Source: Plutella xylostella (taxonomy: Eukaryota; Arthropoda; Insecta; Lepidoptera; Plutellidae). Taken from it: DNA of 64,000 bases. Of the stretch, positions 1 through 12,590 are shown one piece after another. Position 1 is the first letter of the stretch. Every line of letters begins with the position of its first letter. The notes below the pieces were generated by a model that worked only from the letters and a program-made list of their open reading frames with translations, had not been told where the DNA came from and made no database searches. Location: NCBI RefSeq assembly GCF_932276165.1, contig NC_063999.1, forward strand, positions 5,334,501 through 5,398,500, given 5' to 3'. The position numbers and the translations under genes are program-made.

Positions 1-177
1 TCTGCTTTAGTACGAATCAAGTAACAAGTGCTATGACAGTGAAGAGTCATAGCAGCGGGAATTGGTACCAAAACTACAATAGTAGGTATCGAATGAGTAA
101 AATGTGACCACTGTGTTTTTCAAATGTTAGTATAGTGTAAATGTAATTTATACAACCTTTGCATTAACTTTGGACTT
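1..177. other. No feature recognised
   Basis: Ordinary AT-rich sequence with no ORF or repeat I can identify. Confidence 0.5.
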
Positions 178-330
178 GAAAGAAAGAAAGAAAGAAAAAT
201 ATTTTTATTTGCCTCCATAACACATATTAAAATGAAAATAAACTAAAACTAATAATAAATTAGAGACTGCAGGGCAGCAACGCAACGCTGTTTTTCAGCC
301 TGTCCCTGTGCATGCACTTACGTTAAACAT
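178..330. repeat. (GAAA)n-linked repeat, probable LINE/SINE tail
   Basis: A short gaaagaaagaaagaaa array runs into aaatatttttattt and then a GC-richer stretch. In Lepidoptera such microsatellite-plus-tail units are commonly 3' ends of retroposons read on the minus strand. No coding sequence remains. Confidence 0.35.
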
Positions 331-619
331 AATTATGCAAACAAACAACGGAACTTGTATTAAACACACTATATATAAACAATAGTAAACAGTATATTGC
401 ATCGCTTAAATCAAAATATAATAATAACATCAGGTGTCCATAATTGACTTGCCTATCATTGCCTATGAAGTTCTATATTTACTGGAAATCTAGCAACAAG
501 AACACAAGAAATGGCAACCATAGTGAATATTATGTAGATAATAGGCTTAATGAGAAATTATCTGATCGAAGTTGACTAACAGTAACAATATGAATGATTA
601 TTTCAATGATTTTTTCAAA
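331..619. other. No feature recognised
   Basis: AT-rich sequence; nothing identified. Confidence 0.5.
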
Positions 620-826
620 CTCACGGGCAATGAAAAGGTTCCACTGAGAAAATCATACATTTACTTTATGACGCCTTCTGCAACATTGAAGTACATTTAA
701 CGGAGCAATAGGATATTACCAACTAAATACAATCATGTATATTGTTCAAATTTTAAATTAAATGTAAAAAAAAATTAAGTCGTTTGGCTTTTTGTGAGTG
801 GAACTACCTATTTCAATGCCCGTGAG
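620..826. mobile_element. Tc1-type MITE, both ends present
   Basis: The left end ctcacgggcaatgaaa and the right end tttcaatgcccgtgag (811-826) are exact inverses. The interior shares 'ttccactgagaaaatca' and 'atgacgcc.tctgcaa' with the MITE at 33801. No transposase. The same termini occur on the Tc1-like element at 23139, the likely source of transposase for the family. Confidence 0.7.
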
Positions 827-1261
827 GCAACGTAAACAAAAAGAAGAAAACTATAAATACTTACTATCACAAATCTATAAAAAACAGTTTTGTGTTGTGG
901 TAAATTCAAATACAAACACTCTAGTTTGTGGTTTGAGCACTGCTTGCAGTCATTATACTGCATCCGGTAAAGTTTAAATGCATGCTGCATATCTTTATAA
1001 ATAAACTCACGTTATTTTAATTGCTACAAGCATAAAAGTTAGACTTACTGCCTGAAACAGGAAAGTAAGTCTAACTTCATAATCAAGCTAACGGATATTA
1101 TTATGTATGTAGTAACTTATTACTAACGTACTTACTAAAAAACAATTAATCACCGAATGGATAGTCACAATAGTGAGAGCCACTTTTCGCAGCACATTTG
1201 TACTCACGTGGTAGGTTGCGAACCATATCGCCGTTTTGGAATAAGTAGGTATAATGCACTT
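827..1261. other. AT-rich spacer with a small hairpin and a repeat scrap
   Basis: Holds the hairpin at 1036-1077. At about 1180-1252 the sequence 'cacgtggtaggttgcgaaccatatcgccg' type motif resembles the one at 19776-19806 (ggttgcgagccgtatcgccg), so both are scraps of one dispersed repeat. No gene. Confidence 0.4.
1036..1077. repeat. Perfect 13-bp hairpin
   Basis: aagttagacttac (1036-1048) and gtaagtctaactt (1065-1077) are exact inverses. The 16-nt loop contains a further short cctg/cagg stem. Function unknown. Confidence 0.6.
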
Positions 1262-1464
1262 AGGATACACATCTAGAATGTAGATGTGCAGGTTTCCTCA
1301 CGATGTTTTCCATCACCGTAAGAGCAAGTGGTATTATTGTACTTTAACTTCTTAATTGAAAACACAATTGAATGAATTCATTGGTACAGGCCAGGATTTG
1401 AACCCACGGCCTCTCGGTTGAGAGGACGAGGCCTTATAGATTACGCCACCACCGCTCTTTATTA
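1262..1464 (-). mobile_element. tRNA-derived SINE, 3'-truncated, minus strand
   Basis: Read on the minus strand the element starts with a tRNA-like head (gagcggtggtggcgtaat..., box-B-like gggttcaaatcc near 1392-1403). It continues into 'ttacggtgatggaaaacatcgtgaggaaacctgc', the body shared with the SINE at 32761. It breaks off within the body. No open frame; transcribed by pol III when active. Confidence 0.65.
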
Positions 1465-1923
1465 AAAAAAAAATCTTATAAAATATGTAGGTAGGTAGGT
1501 ATTATATTATTTTTTATGCAACGGATATTATAAGGCTTTCGTTTTGAATGATTAATTAATTATACTCAGAGAATCGAACTCCTAATAGAGTAATAGAAGT
1601 ATATTTTCAATTAACTTCACATTAGTCAATTAATCTCAAATTAGCATTGAAACACGATCTAGACAATTTCAGTAGATAAAGTGGACAGAAACTACATTCA
1701 AAGTCAAAACAAGAACACTAATTGAAGTGGTGGCCATTACTGGGCGCTACCCACAAGGCTATAATTGATAGCCTCTGAAAGCAAGCCAAATAATGCAATT
1801 GGACAGTGTGATTTTGTAGTTTTAACCATGAAGTTTTTATTGATTATTCCATGTTTTTCACTTAATTAATAGTGCTTTTATGGTCTCTATAACATTAAGA
1901 AGTAGGTATGCTTTATTATACTA
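1465..1923. other. No feature recognised
   Basis: AT-rich sequence with a short gtaggtaggtaggt run near 1488-1501; nothing else identified. Confidence 0.5.
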
Positions 1924-2191
1924 GACGGCTGAATGGTGTAGTCATGTAGTGGTTAGTGACCCTGACTGCTATGCCGAAGGTCCCGGGTTCGATTCCCGGC
2001 TGGGGAAGATATTTTTTTAAACACTGATATTTGTTCTCGGGTCTTGGGTATGATATTTATATTTAGTATGTATCTATCTATGTATTTGTGTAGATAAATC
2101 AGCTGTCCGACACCCATAACACAGGTTCTGCCTAGCTTGGGATCGGATGGCCGTGTGTGAGAGGTCCCCAAATATTTAAATATTTATTATA
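1924..2191 (+). mobile_element. tRNA-derived SINE, full length
   Basis: The head resembles a tRNA (tagtggttagtgaccctgac as box A region, gggttcgattcccgg as box B region). It is followed by a family-specific body (ttgttctcgggtcttggg, ctgtccgacacccataacac, ggccgtgtgtgaga) and an AT-rich tail. A 9-bp repeat tttattata lies at 1912-1920 and 2183-2191, a plausible target duplication. Close relatives are at 41588 (+), 4062 (-) and, for the head, 46786 (-). Confidence 0.8.
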
Positions 2192-2868
2192 GCCAAAATT
2201 GTATAGAACTTATACAATACAATGCAAAAAAGTTTAAAAGGACATGGCCTGTAATAGGTATATCTTACCTACTTAAGTTCTGCATAAGTCTGATGTGAAA
2301 CCGTCAGTACATAGAGGTTTTATTTGTGGGCGTGGGAGGGTAATTGCTATTTTTACGACTGTCAGGCGAATGAGTGGGATGGGCCGGCTTATTGCTTATG
2401 GTAGAAACACCTAAAATGTACAGCTACAATCATCTTAAATAACACAATCATCTTAGAAGAATCGGTATGTCTTATGTCTACTTAATTAAAAAACAATTTC
2501 AAATATAATAACCTTTATACAAAGTAGTAGTACAACTTTAGTGTAGAGTTCACGTAAGAGCTTGTTTCTTAATTCGAAGATGTATGTGTAAAATATGAAC
2601 AAAACGTATTTTATTGGAGACCTTTTCTATAATTTAATGATAATATGTAACAGAAGGGTTGGGTGAAAATAAGCTTACCGACGTACCTGCATCGTTGCCA
2701 AATCCACAAGGCGGATTTATGCAGTAGTGTCACTATGAATATGATTTTTGGTTTTTCCCGTTTTTTTTATTTTCTACGAATGTGTGTCTGGTCACAGGGT
2801 GCTACTATAGCGAACGCAAAAAATAGTTTCAGGGTGCTGCTGAGCTTACCCCATTTCTGTCCATTGCT
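2192..2868. other. No gene recognised
   Basis: AT-rich. A 76-codon frame at 2663-2893 runs through low-complexity T-rich sequence and has no recognisable domain, so I do not call it a gene. Confidence 0.45.
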
Positions 2869-3025
2869 TTTTTACCCGACTGCCGAAGGATGAGGTTAAT
2901 GTTTTTCGATTATATGTTGTATGTTTAGCTGTTTCTCTGGCCTCCTGTAGCCTAAACGGCTTCATAGATTTTGATGTATGAGGTATCGTTAGAAGCGTAT
3001 TGATTGCGCGATGGTTATAGGCGAT
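2869..3025 (+). repeat. Dispersed lepidopteran repeat ('acccgactgc' family)
   Basis: The motif ttacccgactgccgaagg followed by 'atgaggttaatgtttttcg' and a later 'aaacggcttcatagattttgatg' is the recurrent start of a common lepidopteran repeat, recognised from memory. No other copy of it is clear in this window. Confidence 0.4.
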
Positions 3026-4061
3026 GTGACGTCAATTGTGAAACATCCCCGCCTGCAATACTTTCCATTAACATTGGGACTCGTTTTCATCTTTTTAGCG
3101 TGCAGTATGGTTTTTTATTAAACGAACTGATTGCTTGACAGCTTTGTTTGTTCGTTTTTTGCACAGCCAGAGTATCCCTCCAGTATCAGATCAAACAACT
3201 CCGCGAACATTTTATACAACAGTTAAATTTTCATACTCACCATATTTTACTTCGAAGCTGTTCGTAAGCCCTGAAACATTAATCTCAACTAAAATTAAAT
3301 CAGAAAACCACATCGCTTAGCTTGCGACTTTACGAACCTTGGCTACATAATTTAAGGCTTTACATAACGCTTGGATGGCTTTATTGGTACCTAGGTTTAC
3401 GGTCCAATTTATTCAGTGATAGAGTCATAAGATGTCAATGTGCAATTTTCATAATTATGTAGGTGTATCTGACAAAAAAAACGCTTGCAAAATTATAACA
3501 TTTAGCTTTATTAAGTTTTGTGCTGTGTTAAGTAAATAAATAACTTATCTATCTATCTTTACCGTTACCTCTAATATTTGAGCATTACGTATAAGATCAT
3601 TTATATTTACCTAAATGAAAAACTAAAATCACGTAATCTACGTCAGTATCTTCAATTTATAGCAGGGAAGTAACTGGTTCTTACAGCCGGCCTATAACAC
3701 ACACCTTTGGCACGATTAATGATAAAATTCCGCCCAGTTAACTTCATTTTATGCATTCTAGAGCCAAGAACTCAAAAAATGCCGCCGGCCCCACGAATAA
3801 AACTTGGCAGTTGAAGTGGAGGAATCCATTCAGGGCATGCCGAGTGCATCCCACAACTTTGTAGACCATTCTCTGCACATTACAGGAACAAAGGACTCAG
3901 GAGATGTACGGAATTAAAAAAAATGCATGTAAATACCAAAACGTATATTTATTCGCCAAAAAGTTTATCAGTAAACTGAGCCTGACCCCTTATTTCAAGC
4001 ACCTGTGCCAGAAGAGGTCACTCTTTCTTAACAAAGAACATGTATGTGTAAGTAGATACAT
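3026..4061. other. No gene recognised
   Basis: Mostly AT-rich. The segment 3660-3900 is GC-richer (accggccta, gccgccggcccc) with no frame of note and could be a conserved non-coding element. The 61-codon frame at 3135-3320 has no recognisable domain. Confidence 0.35.
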
Positions 4062-4256
4062 GTAATAATAATATGTGAGAACATCTCACTCACGGCCGTC
4101 CGACCCAAACTAGGCAGAGCCTGTGATATGGGTATCGGACAGCTGATCAACACAGATAGATACAACATTATGCATGTGTTATAAGCATATTATTATTAAT
4201 AATCTAACTGAGATCCCATAACAGTCAAGGTTAAACGACTACACCATTCAGTCGTC
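4062..4256 (-). mobile_element. Degraded tRNA-derived SINE, minus strand
   Basis: On the minus strand it starts gacgactgaatggtgtagtc and ends with the family body (ctgtccgatacccat, ggccgtgagtgagatg). The box-B part of the head has been lost or scrambled. Same family as 1924-2191, older by its divergence. Confidence 0.65.
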
Positions 4257-7200
4257 AAATTATATTATACAGGGTGTCCTAAAAGTCATCGTCATGAATT
4301 GAAGGGGCTTCACATTCACTTGTTTCTTTGTGCTGGTGTTATCCACATTCTAATTTCAAACTTATTCGTTTATGGCGGTAGATATTGGCTTTCTGGATCT
4401 CATGAGTTCTTTTTTATCTCAAAGTTTTTTTATTATTCATTTGAGAATTAAAAAAAATACTAACTAGCTGTTATTATCTTAATAATGTGCATTATTATTA
4501 AATATTTTTTGGCTACATTTTGAATTTATACATTAGATGAGTATGTGTGTGTCTGTGAGATGCATTATCGTTTGTGTCAATTGGATTATTGACATAGGTA
4601 CACAAACAGCCATTTAGCGTGTGAAGTTAGAAACTGGAGTATTTGCCAAACCGCTACGTTCCGACAAAGTTAGTTGTAGTAAATGCCCTCATTCCGCAAT
4701 CTATTCGCTTAGCTGAGCAGAAACTGATAATAAAAATTGCCAATCACCGCGCTACATTGCATAGAGAAAACCATACAACAGAAGTTCTGCTTAACTTCAT
4801 GTTCTCTGTTTTGAAATCGCCATATCGCCAATAAATACCATATATAAATTATCTATCCCATACAACAATGAACACAATACAAACGAAGCAACAGAATAGG
4901 CCCACAATGCTGCCTTTAGAAACTGAACGCATAGGGTGACCACACATCAGCTCTGAGCTCGGGCTGTGACGTCACAATGTCATGTTACGTCACGTCATAC
5001 GCGTCACATTCCATATGCGAGTGACACAAGTGGATTTCCGGAAGTACTCATATTTGAAAAGCTTTTTGAAAATACAGTAACGAAAATATTATTTTTACAG
5101 AAGTCTTACTAACATTTAAGTACGATTCTGTTTTTATAACGATATCATATTTCATGTACCTATACGCTTTTATAATAATTTATAACCTTCCGGAGAGTAA
5201 ATTTCAGTTTGTAAAGGCAACACTATGAAGCCTACTACTATAGTATAAATGATTATTTGAACGATAAAAAGTGAGGTTTAATCCAAATCCACATCAGCTA
5301 AGGCAACTACTTATAGCAAAATTATTACTCTAAAGTAACGATTATAATTCAAGTTGAAATTTGAAAAAAGCTCGTGGAGTTTTTTCTTTCACCGTTTCTT
5401 CTTCTTAGTGAAATGGCGTAAGACTATGAATATAATTATGACTATCGAAAATTTATTGTGAAATTTTAGGTACGTCGAAAAAAACATTTCAATTTCAATG
5501 ACTGCAATAAAATGGATCGATACCCTTCAGACGATGTTAAGTTCAGTGCAACAGCATAGAAAGAAAAAAAAACCGTCACGAAATAGGGGCGCTACCGTTT
5601 TTCCGTTGACAGATATTGCCAAATTGAGCTGGCATCGTCGGGTTAGGTCACAAAGCATATTGATCTATAGCACGGGCAGGGGTTCTCAAAAGTACGCCGG
5701 TAAAAAGCACCGGCGAGTTCTGAAAAAATACATTTAAATTAATTTCGAGTACCTAATTGGTATAAATATGTTATGTTATGTTTGGTTGAATTTCTTTGTC
5801 TGTATGCAATATGCATACTTAAATTGTTTAAGTTATTAGAGGTTTGAAAATATTTATATTTACTATCGTGTTGAGGCGATAAGTCCGCCCTTGTCTACAT
5901 ATTTAAATATACTAAGTACATACTAATTAGTGTTTGTGTAATTATACAATAAACTGTTAAAATAAATATCTAGGGTTAAATAAATGGATAGGCACACATG
6001 TTCAGCCTAGAATAACTTCAGTTCAGTTCCGCATTTTCATGGAAATCAGTCACTAACTAAATTTTGCTATTCAGCCACACATGGTAAAAGGTTGGAAACC
6101 CATCCTGTTGAGGTAGGTTCTCCGAGTAGCTTCGCCATTCTGGGGTACAATATCGATCGTTTCATAGATCATTCCTGTTTTGCTCATAATTTCGGTCATA
6201 TATTTTGTTCTGAAGCTCAAAGTAAACTATCCAGGTAACTAATATATCAGTAATATCTTGAAGCTCACAGCAGTACCTAAGCCTTTTTGCTATACTTACA
6301 TTCGTATGACGAACAGGTATGTATGTAGGTACTACAAAGTTTACGAAATTTAGGTAAATAGGTATACTGAATAATATATACTTCATAATATTATTATAAT
6401 CTTTACCTGCTTATTTTTAACAATAACGGGCTCCTTCCTGGGCTCAAGCCTGATGAAAAATTAATTATGTACCTACTTAGGTACTTTAAACATAAGGTTA
6501 TATTGATGATATGATGAGGATGAAATTACCTAGTTATATTATATTTCACATAATATTATCATGTCTACCAATGAATTAAACAAATTAAAAACTAAATTGA
6601 AGTTATTTTGGTATTAAGGCAATAAATTTGAACTTTTTAAAACACGAATTAAAATAGAAATCCAAACTATATTACGTTTATCGTGACCCCACTGTACATG
6701 ACCGAGTCAGCTATTTAATTTATAAAGTTTCATTGAAGTTTTTTGCTCCTGATAATTAAAATGAAACTGTGTTTTTATAAAATATTGGCCTGCAGCAAAA
6801 ACCGCACTGCCTCATTGCATCACTTTAATTAAAATTTTATAATGATTGAGCTGAAAACTGTGTGTACACGCATACCATTTATAATTTTTATAGGAGCGCA
6901 TTTTAAGACAGCAATATATTAAAAAAAATAAAAATAGCTACAGCTTGTTCCCTTATATTTTCTTTAATCAAGTATACTTAAGTGCATGTATCGTTTTAAA
7001 ATCCTAAACAAACGCACGAAAATTCTAATATAAGTATCCTTCTCGCTCGTACCGAGACTGTATGTTTTTAACTATATAAATGTACTTATTTTATATAATA
7101 TTATGTCGATAAACACCTACCTACTGCTTTGATTCTTAAATTTTCAGACATTTATCATCTTCATCATCAACTTGTTGAAGTAAGTACTTATAATACAAAA

Positions 7201-7575
7201 GTACCTACTAAAACTTCAAACTTTTATGAAAATTCAAGTAGCTATCACCGAAAAATATGCCGACCTATTGACCTATTTCTTAAGCATCTGACTTCTCAAT
7301 TTCGCAACCCTAAGACTGTGTTAAGGGTTTACCTCATTGGAGCGGAGAATGCTTTAGTTCATAAAGGAATCGTTAACAACGCAACTTTCAAGATGAATCT
7401 CATGACATTGTTGGTAACACTTGCTTTTATTATCACTTAGATAGAGGACGTACTCAGTACTCAGTGTCTGTAAATATAACACGTAAATATAACGATCACG
7501 TAAATACTACGTATTATTATTATTATTACGTATATTATTGCTAATTTCAAAAATCTTTCACGCTTAGTTCTTATA
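4257..7575. other. Spacer with a TIR-family start and CRE-like sites
   Basis: At 4269-4279 'atacagggtgtcc' resembles the ends of the TIR family described at 57771. Between 4965 and 5035 there are several TGACGT/ACGTCA-type sites. The short frames at 4643-4834, 5498-5737 and 7129-7440 show no recognisable domain. No supported gene. Confidence 0.35.
4965..5035. promoter_or_regulatory. Cluster of CRE-like (TGACGTCA) sites
   Basis: A full palindromic tgacgtca at about 4968 is followed within 70 bases by ttacgtcacgtcat, gcgtcac and gtgacac. Such sites bind CREB/ATF-type bZIP factors. With no transcript nearby, function is only inferred. Confidence 0.2.
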
Positions 7576-7665
7576 ACATTTTGCCTATCATCATCATCAC
7601 AACCCATCACGTCTCCACTGCTGGGGCACGGGTCTCCTTCCAATGAAAGAAGGATTTAAGGACTT
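7576..7665. repeat. Dispersed lepidopteran repeat fragment ('ctgctggggcacgg')
   Basis: catcatcatcac plus 'acgtctccactgctggggcacgggtctcc' and 'aatgaaagaagg' form the recognisable start of a common lepidopteran repeat, similar in style to the LINE tail at 40951. Only a fragment remains. Confidence 0.45.
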
Positions 7666-9115
7666 AGATCTTTTCATAAGTTAGATCATTAAAATGAGGT
7701 TGCTCATGAGTGGATATAAAAACCTTATACTTACGTTAATACAAATAATTATAGGCATGATGATTGGTACGTACCAATGTGACGAAAATATACCTCTGTA
7801 TGAAGAACAATGATAAAGTCCTCATAATTACCATTTTATTTTGAATTTCAGCAATGTTCAACTGAGGGATTTTCTAATTTCACTTTTGCAGGCTCCATAA
7901 TTCTCGAATATTCTACAGGCCAATGAGTAATGGATTAAAACGTCACAAGGGCGAACCCTTTTTCCACCGAGTCCCGTACACCACAGCTGAATGCCCGTGT
8001 AGGGCAGGGGGGTCACTCCATATGAGAAAAACGAAGTTTCGGAGCGCAGTAACGCGAACCACGACTCTATATCGTTTTATTAAACGTGCCGACTGCACGA
8101 CAGGTCTTGCTCGTTAGTTTTTCGTCAGTATAGAGTAACCCTCCAGGTATGTGTGAAGTCACTCGCGAAAGCCGCTTTGTATTTAATCATACGGTGAAAA
8201 TGGACCGTTTTTACTGAAAGATAAGACCCGGAATGAAAAGGACGGCTCATTTGTTTCAATATTGATGTAAGAAACTTACGTTAATGTGGTTTAGCAGGAA
8301 CTTCTAAGTTAGTTTGGTACACTTTATCTCTTACACTAGGTATAATTATTTTTTCACTTTTACGTGTTAGTCACGCAGACATGATTGTATTTTTTTAATC
8401 CAGTTTTTATTGTTTAATAATAAAAATATAGAAGGTATATTTTCAGTAACATGTGATACTTACTAATGGTATTTAAGGTATGTACATATTCATTCACATG
8501 GGAAACGTTACTGACGATTCTTAATTTTTAGCACACATAAAACACAAACGATATGACATTATCATAAAGATATCACAAGACTTCATTTTTTTTAAGAATG
8601 ACGTTAGCCGTGTAAACGGTCCGCTACTGTAAAAAAATAATCAATATACTTACTTCACATTTTATAGCTTACGGTAACACAAAAAAATATCTAAAAGTGA
8701 TAAAATTTGTTCTTTTTCATTTTGCTTCGGTGAGTAGTTCATTTCATTTTCAAACGTTCAGAGGCAAGGCTTGACCTCTGGGGCTTGTTCTAGAACCTTC
8801 TGTGCTACACAAAGGGAGAGAAAAGACTACACGTAAAGTGCGCACTTAAAAATGTATTGCACTGGACTGGCTAGGACGACTCTACATAAAATATTGCCGA
8901 GTTTTCTTTGACATTACGAGTATTAAATAGAATAGTTAGATTACCATCAGTACCCTGGCCCAGGGTTTTGACTACGATTTTCTTATTCATAACGTATTGA
9001 ATTTGACACTAAATACCTTCTTCGCTTTGACTTCGTGATACCACTCAGCAGTCGCCAAAGACGCATCGGCATTTCGGCATGGGTGACATCATTATCAGAA
9101 GACTTATCATGGGCT
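7666..9115. other. No gene recognised
   Basis: AT-rich except 7920-8120, where a 64-codon frame has no recognisable domain. Nothing else seen. Confidence 0.45.
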
Positions 9116-9265
9116 AACGTGAATTCCATACTATTTTCGATACTACACAAACATAATATGATAAAATAATAGCGCCCATCACTTTTGGAACTAACAAATT
9201 TTCCTTACATTTGACAGTGACAGTTGACGATACGCAACGTAAACGGAAGTTCGAAAATCTTATAA
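9116..9265. repeat. Repeat related to 48490-48745
   Basis: 'atactattttcgatactac', 'cacttttgga' and 'tgacagtgacagttgacgatacgcaacgt' all recur in the same order near 48490-48735. Probably a MITE fragment; no coding content. Confidence 0.5.
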
Positions 9266-12200
9266 TCGCTGCAGAGAATATTTAATAAATCATTATGAAG
9301 CTGTTACAACTATGGTCGATTTGACTTTGCTATAGTTCCCATGATATAAATTTTTACATATGTAGGTCCATTATCGGACCTACTCGTATACCGCGTAACA
9401 TATAGGTACATTTATTACTATGTATATTATATAGAGTATATCAGACAGACTGACTGACCAAGTGTTTGTAATTCCAATTTAAAATTGAAACAAAAGTTTA
9501 CTTAATTATACTTAACACAGTTTCTAATTACAGTTAATTTGTTAACTTGAGTGTCCGCCTTAGTGAGAAGATTCCTTTGAAGTTACAGAGAATATTTATA
9601 CAAGGTTGTTAATAGCTTAAGATAATAATTTTGTTCGCTTAGCTCATTTTGATTTGATTTAATATTGACAGAGCAAATTAATTTTTATATGTTGTTTTTA
9701 TTTAATTGCTAGGATATTATGTATATGGAATGTTTCTGCAAATAAAAAGCGTGAATGGGCTTAAACACTTGGATATACTTATTGTAGCCCTCCGTAAACC
9801 TAAAACAAAAACAGCTAGAAGAAAAACCTGAAAAAAAGACCAGAAAAATTAATGATGCTATAGAACTGCTGGTTAAAGTCAAGTGGAAATTGTTTTTATT
9901 AGAAGTAATGTAAGAATGGTAACAGGAATATACTCGTTGCTTCGCCAGGTGCATTGCATTGTATTCGCCATAAAAATAAGTACCTAAGTAGAGGTCATTT
10001 TCAGACTGCTTTGTCGCCAGCGACAAATTCGCGGATAGGAGCGCCCGTGAATGGGGGCCTTTGCATTATATAGCAACATTACATTAGTGTCGGTCGTGGT
10101 ACGGTAGCAGGACTCAAGTTCGTACTTAGGTGAACTTATTTATTAAAATAAGAAATTTCCTTTAGGGCCATAGTCACATAAATGGCAAAAGCTAACTTTT
10201 TGCTTCCGTAAAATATGAGAATATAAAATTGTTTAAAGCCATTTAAGCTCACAATTTTACAGCAACAACGCAGAGTCGGTGTACCGTTTATACCCAACAG
10301 ATTTTATGAACGGGTTGTTTAAAGTCAACAGTGGATATTTTGTTACAAAAATTCACAAAAAACTATGAACGATTTCACATACCGAGTACGATTTCGATAA
10401 GTAATTTTGAAAATTGAAAACAGTGAAATTTATATTGAGAACTCCCTATAACGAGAAATGAAGATAGGTACCTACTTAATTTTACCATGAAAAATAAACT
10501 AAATATTTACAGCTTTCCGTTATAAATATCACCTAACTGGTTCAAACTTATTTTAAAAAAATTCAAACAAACAGCGCTACAGGTAAAGGCTTTTAAAAAA
10601 ATTAAAGTAATACCGGCAAATAAAATTACTAAACTGTATAAAAACAACTTTTGGACTAAACGTTATCGATACTGTCAAATTATATAAAAATGTCATCCAA
10701 AATCGAACCTAACTAGGGACCGAAAATGCTAACTTTGCAATGGGAAAAAATTTGGGTTTTGTCCCTATATGAATGCAGAAAAGCGAAACACGTACCTCGT
10801 CATCGTCGGTAATTAAAAAGAATCATCATTTACATAATAAACGTTTTTTTAGTTTTATTTGGCACTTGTTTCTGTTGCAAATTACCGTTCAGACTCTAAC
10901 TAGCATGCTTCAGACAAACACACATTAAAGTCTTAATTATACGTACCGAACCACAGTAGGGTAGGTACTTTATACCGACAACTCAAACCATTCAATGAAG
11001 ATGACCAGTTTATCTTTTCATAGCAGAGTCGAATGGTCGCCATGAAGGCTAGCCATTAAGTTAGCAGTAAAACTGTTCTAGACATAATTTAATATTGTGG
11101 ACATAAACAATGTGTTTACGCTGTGATCAGCGAGCTGCTGTTAGGTATAAGTTTTAACTTAAGCTGCCAATTCACCGCCTACGACATACGGTTGCAGCAA
11201 ACATTATAATAGAATAGAATATCATTTTTTTCAACGCAAAATTGTACAATTATTTGTTTTACTTATGTTGCTGATACTCATATATTACAAAGGCTCAGTT
11301 ACTGAGGAAGAATTACTACTGGTTTCTACGATTTGTATGTTGCTTATAATTAATATATGCGCCCTCAGCGAGCTTCATAAAATGTCGCCCATAGAAATGC
11401 AAATAGTAGTCAGTACAGTGACGTTGTGACTCTTGCGACATGTCGTCTACTACAACTTCATGTCGTTGCCGCCAATTGGAACCTTAACACGCGAAGTGTG
11501 TGGTTTTACTGCCAGTTGTTATTATCTGAGTAAAAGAAAAGTGCATCAAAAGATATAAAATGACCCCTTACGACCATACCCCTCCCTACGGGGTTGGTTG
11601 CAATGCAGTTATGCTGCGCCCCTTTTACTGGTCCTCTGGAAAATGTGGACATGAATTATATCCATTTGACTGATAGACCTGTTCTCATCAGGCCTTTTTT
11701 TCATAAAATCAGAGATTAAATTGAGCTACCTACATTGATTAAATCATCGGCCATCCGTTTATAAAATGCTAAATTGCATAGTTTACGTTGTACTTAAATA
11801 TTATTTGTTTTTTTTTAAATACCTACATGTATAGTTTTAGGTCTTACAAATTACGATTGACGAGCTCTTACCAGTTTTGTACAGATAATTGTTTATGAGA
11901 TATTTTTTATTGACTCAGACATCGTAAACCTTAAAGAAACTATCACAATATGAAATGACGATCTTCTCACTATTTCTTTCAGGTTTTTAGGACATTATAG
12001 TTTACTACAGAACGCTGCATCACCCTAAAAGATTTTTCTTTTTGATTCTGAAATAAAAAGAAGTCTATAAAGCCATGAAAACGCAAATGAATCCTAACTA
12101 AAAAATAATATCCTTTATTTAAGCAGAAATCTAGTAAAATTTATTTTCTTACTTTATGTTTTAGACTATAGTGTTAACAATTTAATCATTGTCTTATGTG

Positions 12201-12295
12201 ATAAGTTTTTAATGAAATAAACCACGCTCTTTTTAGGTCCAAGGAAAATCCGATTTAAATTGTTTATAATCCATTTAATTATCTCTGTATTGAAT
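9266..12295. other. No gene recognised
   Basis: Long AT-rich stretch. The 105-codon minus frame at 9709-10026 is low-complexity and unconvincing. At 11560-11650 a segment ending 'tgctgcgcccc' resembles the tail of the SINE at 46786 in style only. Confidence 0.4.
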
Positions 12296-12590
12296 CTAAG
12301 ATGGCGGCGGCTGGCCGGTTATTACAGAATGTGGCAATCTGCAGCCGATCCCATCTTGCCATATTGAGGTCGTCTAATAAAATATTAAGCGACTCCCCCG
12401 TGTAAAGGCTGCATGGCTGTGCTGCTGCCTTATTAAATTCTACAACCCGGCCCAGCCTCGCAACACCGCCGCCATGTTTCATATTCAAGAGAAAATCATA
12501 CACGCAGCCAATTAAATGCAAATGCAGGCTTGTAACGGAATAAGTTACATACAAATTTAAATAGTATCGGCGGGAGTTTGAAGACATACT
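12296..12590. other. GC-richer island, candidate conserved non-coding element
   Basis: A segment with gatggcggcggctggccgg, caacccggcccagcctcg and an octamer-like atgcaaatgcagg stands out from AT-rich flanks. A 102-codon minus-strand frame spans it but shows no domain and poor composition. Conservation cannot be tested here. Confidence 0.25.

Noticed and set aside
1930..2010. tRNA gene
   Set aside because: The tRNA-like sequence is the head of a SINE: it is followed by a family-specific body and tail and recurs at 41588 and 46786, and it lacks a proper acceptor-stem fold. The same reasoning applies to 32761 and 53066.
7923..8117. 64-codon plus-strand ORF
   Set aside because: No domain, no neighbours; length within what chance gives in a GC-richer patch.
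12279..12587. 102-codon minus-strand ORF as a gene
   Set aside because: No recognisable domain, no splice or promoter context; the island looks more like non-coding sequence.
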